Below the pieces are notes generated by a model. The model searched no databases. It was not told the origin of the DNA and was given only the letters and a program-made list of their open reading frames with translations. The translations under genes and the position numbers were made by a program. From Circinella minor (lineage: Eukaryota > Mucoromycota > Mucoromycetes > Mucorales > Lichtheimiaceae), in the NCBI GenBank assembly GCA_016758965.1, contig JAEPRB010000045.1, positions 62,001 to 126,000 of the forward strand: DNA of 64,000 nucleotides. Reading direction: 5' to 3'. Positions 59,869 to 64,000 of the stretch are shown piece by piece (position 1 is the stretch's first letter; each line of letters begins with the position of its first letter).

Positions 59869-61742
59869 ATGCCAACTCAATCAAAGCGTACTACGGTAGT
59901 CAGTAAAGAAGATGCTGAAGCAGCAGCAGATATTATAAAAGAAGATGATGAATCCATGGAAAATGATGAAAATGGAATTGAAGATCAAGAAGGCGATGAT
60001 ATAACTGAAGTTACTTTATTGGATTCTTTTATTGTTAGTTAGTTTTTTTTTTTGGAAAAAAAAAAAAAAAGAAAGGGAGTGGAGAAGAAAGAAAGGGAAG
60101 TGGGAGGGTAGGTAAAACGATAAAGTAAAATTATAATACATGTATAGTGAAGATGATAATGGTACAGTGAGAAACAGATGATTTAATAAAGAGTACGTAA
60201 TGAATGAATAAAATTTTAAAAGGAACGTGGCATTTCAGCTGGTGATGTTAAAAAGCTTAAAGAAGCTGGTTATTTTACTGTTGAATCGGTAGCGTATACT
60301 CCTAAGAAAGCTTTGACAACTATCAAAGGACTTTCTGAATCTAAAGTTGATAAGATTCTTAAAGAAGGTATCATACGTATTTTAAAATAAAAAAATTTCT
60401 ATTATATATTTTTATGTATAAGCATATTATTATTAAAATGTTAATATCATAATTACTAATATTAAGTACGTATAATAAATTATATATAATAGCAAGTAAT
60501 GTTGTTGATCTTGGTTTCACTACAGCCATGGAAGTTCATCAACGTCGAAATGAAATGATTCATATTATTACAGGTTCAAAAGAATTGGACAAGGTTCTTG
60601 GTGGTGGTATTGAAACAGGTTCCATCATCGAATTATTTGGCGAATTTCGAACTGGTAAAACTCAACTCTGTCATACACTTGCAGTGACTTGTCAAGTAAA
60701 TATATATATATAATTTATTTTCTTTGTTTATGTATGTAAATACACATAAGTACTATTAAAATAATAGCAACAAACATATATATATATATATATATACAAT
60801 TGTAGCTTCCAGTTAACCGAGGAGGAGCTGAAGGAAAATGTTTGTACATTGACACTGAAGGAACGTTTCGTCCAGATCGTATTCTTTCTACTGCTCAAAG
60901 GTTTGTGTTATACACAAAAATTAGACTGAATCCTCTTTTTTTTTTATGTTTTATTCATATTAAATTTGTATGTAATATATAACGATAGATTTAAACTGTC
61001 AACAGAAGAAACATTGAACAATATTGCTATTGCTCGAGCTTATAATACTGATCATCAATCATCTTTACTTGTTCAAGCTGCTGCATTGATGTCAGAAACT
61101 CGGTTCGTTCTTTTTTATATTTTTCCCAATGACTTAGTAATAATAGGTATATTGTCAATCTTTATTTTAAAGATATACTTACTATTACTATTATAATGAT
61201 AATAGATTTGCTCTCTTGATTGTCGATAGTACTATTGCATTGTTCCGTACAGATTATTCAGGTCGAGGTGAATTATCCGCTCGTCAGATGCATCTAGCAC
61301 GTTTTCTTCGTCATTTGCAACGACTTGCTGATGAGGTAACTAGATATGTTTAACTCATTCAATTTTTTTTTAAAAAAATAGAAATATTAATTAATTAATT
61401 AATAATAATAGTTTGGTGTGGCTATTGTAATTACCAATCATGTGGTTGCTCAACCTGATAGTGGTGCTGTTATGTTTAATCCAGATCCTAAAAAACCAAC
61501 TGGTGGTAATATTATTGCTCATGCAGCATGTACTAGGTAAAACAGAAAAACAAAACATATGTACTTTGTATCAATATGTAAAAGAAGTATTTATTATATT
61601 ATTATACTATAATAGACTTTATCTTCGAAAAGGTAGAGGAGAAAATCGAATTTGCAAAATCTATGATTCTCCATCTCTTCCTGAAACAGAAACAATGTTT
61701 GCTATTTCTGAAGCTGGTATCAATGATATTCGTGATGATTAA
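59869..61742 (+). CDS. RAD51: Rad51 recombinase
   Basis: Eight exons: 59869-60033, 60223-60367, 60493-60695, 60806-60900, 60989-61102, 61206-61335, 61412-61536 and 61616-61742, giving 367 aa. It forms the nucleoprotein filament for homologous DNA pairing. An acidic N terminus of about 50 residues leads into the helix-hairpin-helix domain ([16 protein letters not shown]). The ATPase core has Walker A GEFRTGKT at residues 153-160, LLIVDS (Walker B) near 244, [28 protein letters not shown] and the DNA-binding loop after [20 protein letters not shown] and the overall pattern fit Rad51 rather than Dmc1. Intron 1 has a GTTAGT donor and intron 3 a TA repeat. The gene converges on the SNARE gene, 17 bp apart in the preferred model. 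Confidence 0.95.
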
Positions 61743-61759
61743 AAAAATCTATGTATACA

Positions 61760-62649
61760 TCACATAATACAACAAGTAAATACAATATATTTCTTTAAAT
61801 TATTATGTCCATCTGTAATGATATATATAGTAGTATCAATCACTAACCTTCGTGACATGCTTTTTAATGTTTTAGAAGCCTTGTCAAGATATGAATCTGT
61901 TTCTGATACCTAATTGTAATATATTTTTATTTGGAAAATTAGTAATTTCAACATATCCCTACTACACATACCCATTTTTAGCTAATTAATAATAATATTG
62001 CTCTATTAAAATAAAAGAAAAACATTACTGTATCTCTTGTTCTAGTCATAGTTTCTCGTTGAGCTTTTAAATGTTGAAGAATATCAGCACCCATAGATTC
62101 AGTTTCCAAAGCAACTCGATGTGTATCTTCCAATCGTTGACTTGAAGTTTGAAGTCGTTCTGTGTTATTCAAAAGACGTTGTCTTCGATCATCATCATTG
62201 TCGTTATCGTGATCATTATTGTCTACTGTATCGCCTGTTACTGTTAGTTGCTGTTTCTTTAATTTGGCCAGCTGAGATCGATATAATCGTAGTTTGGCTT
62301 TATATAATGGTTTACTGTGGGCTTCCATTTGCATTTGCTCAAGCTAATATAGATTATTATTATTATTATTTATCACTTGTTTAATAGCAACAAACCTCTT
62401 CCCATAAAATATTCGTATATTGTTCTTACAATGTCTTCTAACTCTTGAATCTCGCTCACTAATACATGATTGTACATTTTAAAATCTCAATCTCAATTTC
62501 TTTTTTATTATTATTATTATTTTTTGTTTAAAGTGATATTGATGAGTAAAGAAAAAGTTTTATGGCATACGATTAATGGTCGAGTGTTTCTCAAGAGTAC
62601 AAATTCGTTCTTGAAACTCTTTTTCATAATTATTGAAAAGATCAGTCAT
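61760..62649 (-). CDS. VTI1: Vti1-like Qb-SNARE with atypical C terminus
   Basis: Four exons: 62649-62571, 62458-62430, 62343-62029 and 61909-61760, giving 190 aa. Vti1 acts in Golgi, endosome and vacuole fusion. The N terminus (LFNNYEKEFQERI) fits the Habc domain. The SNARE helix runs from RLLNNTERLQTSSQRLEDTHRV through ETESMGADILQHLKAQRET to SYLDKASKTLKSMSRR. Normal Vti1 then has a membrane anchor. Here the frame instead continues through TDGHNNLKKYIVFTCCIM to a stop, so it lacks a transmembrane helix but ends in a CaaX-like CCIM. If GTTAGT at 61846 is used as a donor, the protein ends almost at once (SRRWT). Either way no clear anchor helix is found before RAD51 begins on the other strand. 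Confidence 0.75.
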
Positions 62650-62889
62650 TAGTTTATGTCCTTAATATATATAAAAATTGAAAATCAAAAGAAATAAGAG
62701 AAAGAGAGTGTACGAGACAAAAGAAAAGATTTCCGATAATTGACTGGATGTATATGCACTTTATTTATTTCATAATAAGTTTTAGTAATAATAATAATAA
62801 GGAAAATGGATGGATAGATAAAAATTATGTTCGAATGAATGATTTTCAATGCAATGAAAAGAAAGAAAAGAGAGTGGATTGGAGGGGTA
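62650..62889. other. Intergenic region, ARB1 to VTI1
   Basis: A short 240 bp gap that should hold the VTI1 promoter and the 3' end of the Arb1 gene. No other signal. Confidence 0.4.
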
Positions 62890-64000
62890 TTAGTCATGGA
62901 AAAAGTTTTCAGGATCCAAGCAATCATCTTCCATAAAAAATGTAGGCATAATTTGCCATGCTCGATCCAGATACCATATGCCAGTATCTAATTTGTTCAT
63001 AGCTGTCATCATTACAAAACCCTTTCGTAAATCTTTGGTTATCAACCGTTCCAAAAGCACTTCGTATTTTACTTCTGGATCTTCATAATCAACCAATATC
63101 ACCTTGACTAATGTGTTATCATCTTCTTCTGAACCATCATTATTATCAGCAATATCGAGAATCTTCACTAACAAGTTATCTTTTTCTTCCACGACTTTAC
63201 GCTGAGTGTAATCACCAACAATTGAACTAATACGATTCTTAGTTGCTTCATCAATACTGCCTACAGCATCTTGTTTGAAATCATCGATCAATTTTTGTGT
63301 TTTTGATGTTGCCTGTAACCATGAAGCTTCCTCAAACCAAGCTTCTTGTGCTCCACCTTGAAACAATACACCACATACTTTATTGAATTCACCAGGGAAA
63401 ATAGTACTAGCTCGTTTACACATGGGTAGTTCAACTTTAGCAATATCAACAATAGCACGTGCCCTAGCAATATCATCTGCATACTCAGGACATACATTAC
63501 GAATTTGTAAATATCGAAGGAAAGCATCCACAAGTACAGGAGCATCAATAAAGTCTTGTAAACCAATAAATCGTGCTTCACGAATCATGGTGTTACCCAA
63601 ATAAACTTGAGCTACTTCAGTGAAATTAACTTCGAGTTCTTCATCATCATCATTAACAACATCGGTACCAATTTTGGCTGCTTCCCAATCAGCTTCACCA
63701 TCTGCATCTTGATCACCACCTGTAGCACGACCCATGAATGCATTTGGACCTGTAGTAATACCACCAAATCGTAAATAGCTATCAAAAATATTCTTTTTAG
63801 CTTCACTAAATCGATGATTTTTGCGATATTTCCAAATAGCATATTCAACACGTTGAGCAAGTGGACGTTCTCTATAAAATAAAAATAATAAATTGAATAA
63901 TTAGTAACCATTTTATTTTTCATTTGTCATTATCAATTTATGGATAAGCTTTTACTTACGGATCATAAGGGTTTTCAAGTACATCTTCATTATATTTTTC
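62890..64000 (-). CDS. ARB1: Arb1-type Argonaute siRNA chaperone subunit (5' end outside window)
   Basis: Partial gene cut by the window edge. The last exon is 63871-62890, and the preceding one runs from beyond 64000 to 63960. They join in frame as ENPYDP-ERPLAQRVEYAIW, leaving about 340 residues in the window. In fission yeast, Arb1 with Arb2 and Ago1 forms the ARC complex, which matures siRNA and supports heterochromatin. Recognition rests on the helical block FSEAKKNIFDSYLRFGGITTGP and the following Arb1-domain pattern ending in FPGEFNKVCGVLF and EEASWLQA. The C terminus is acidic. The presence of this gene implies an RNAi pathway acting on chromatin in this organism, which is an inference from family function. 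Confidence 0.72.

Noticed and set aside
61809..61846. Short intron at the end of the Vti1-like gene
   Set aside because: Splice signals are acceptable, but it leaves a protein ending three residues later; kept only as an alternative.
1..64000. tRNA, rRNA and CRISPR features
   Set aside because: No cloverleaf with conserved A and B boxes, no rRNA-like sequence and no spaced direct repeats were recognised by reading; a covariance-model scan was not possible here.

Overview
The window looks like nuclear DNA of an early-diverging filamentous fungus, most likely Mucoromycota (Mucorales-like). This is an inference. It rests on the very AT-rich sequence, many short introns ending in TAG, RNAi and heterochromatin machinery (Arb1), an EPG5 homologue that yeasts lack, and the codon usage. 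No rRNA, tRNA, CRISPR or intact mobile element was recognised.

Left part (1-17.3 kb): a Gfo/Idh/MocA-type oxidoreductase (7 exons) and the cytosolic phenylalanyl-tRNA synthetase alpha subunit (6 exons, one GC-AG intron) lie on the plus strand. A 6.8 kb intronless gene for an EPG5-type autophagosome tether converges on them from the minus strand. It shares a divergent promoter region with a multi-KH RNA-binding protein on the plus strand.

Centre (18.3-44.7 kb): a tandem, same-strand array of six paralogous seven-transmembrane proteins of 411-479 aa that I cannot assign to a known family. Each copy has an N-terminal Cys-rich signature around CHCDWR, seven hydrophobic segments and a polar Ser/Thr/Asn-rich tail. 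Exon boundaries are almost identical between copies. Copies 1-4 and copies 5-6 form two subfamilies, which differ by one intron and by tail motifs. A different GPCR-like seven-helix gene (22.4-24.1 kb, only partly resolved) sits between copies 1 and 2. Fragments of another membrane-protein gene lie between copies 4 and 5. This array is the main candidate for something undescribed.

Right part (46.4-64 kb): adenosine kinase (plus) converges on an intronless Cu(+)-transporting P-type ATPase with four metal-binding domains (minus). A decayed stretch of about 4.5 kb follows, with a degenerate 3' duplicate of RAD52, remnants of an unknown reading frame, a small two-exon ORF and an 83 bp (AC)n microsatellite. 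RAD52 (minus, 8 exons) and RAD51 (plus, 8 exons) lie 1.7 kb apart in divergent orientation, with a secreted CSalphabeta-defensin-like peptide gene between them. A Vti1-like SNARE converges on RAD51 and has an unusual C terminus. The window ends inside an Arb1 (Argonaute siRNA chaperone) gene.

The genes do not form one pathway. The links that stand out are the RAD51/RAD52 recombination pair and the receptor-like array, which looks like a locus of repeated local duplication and decay.
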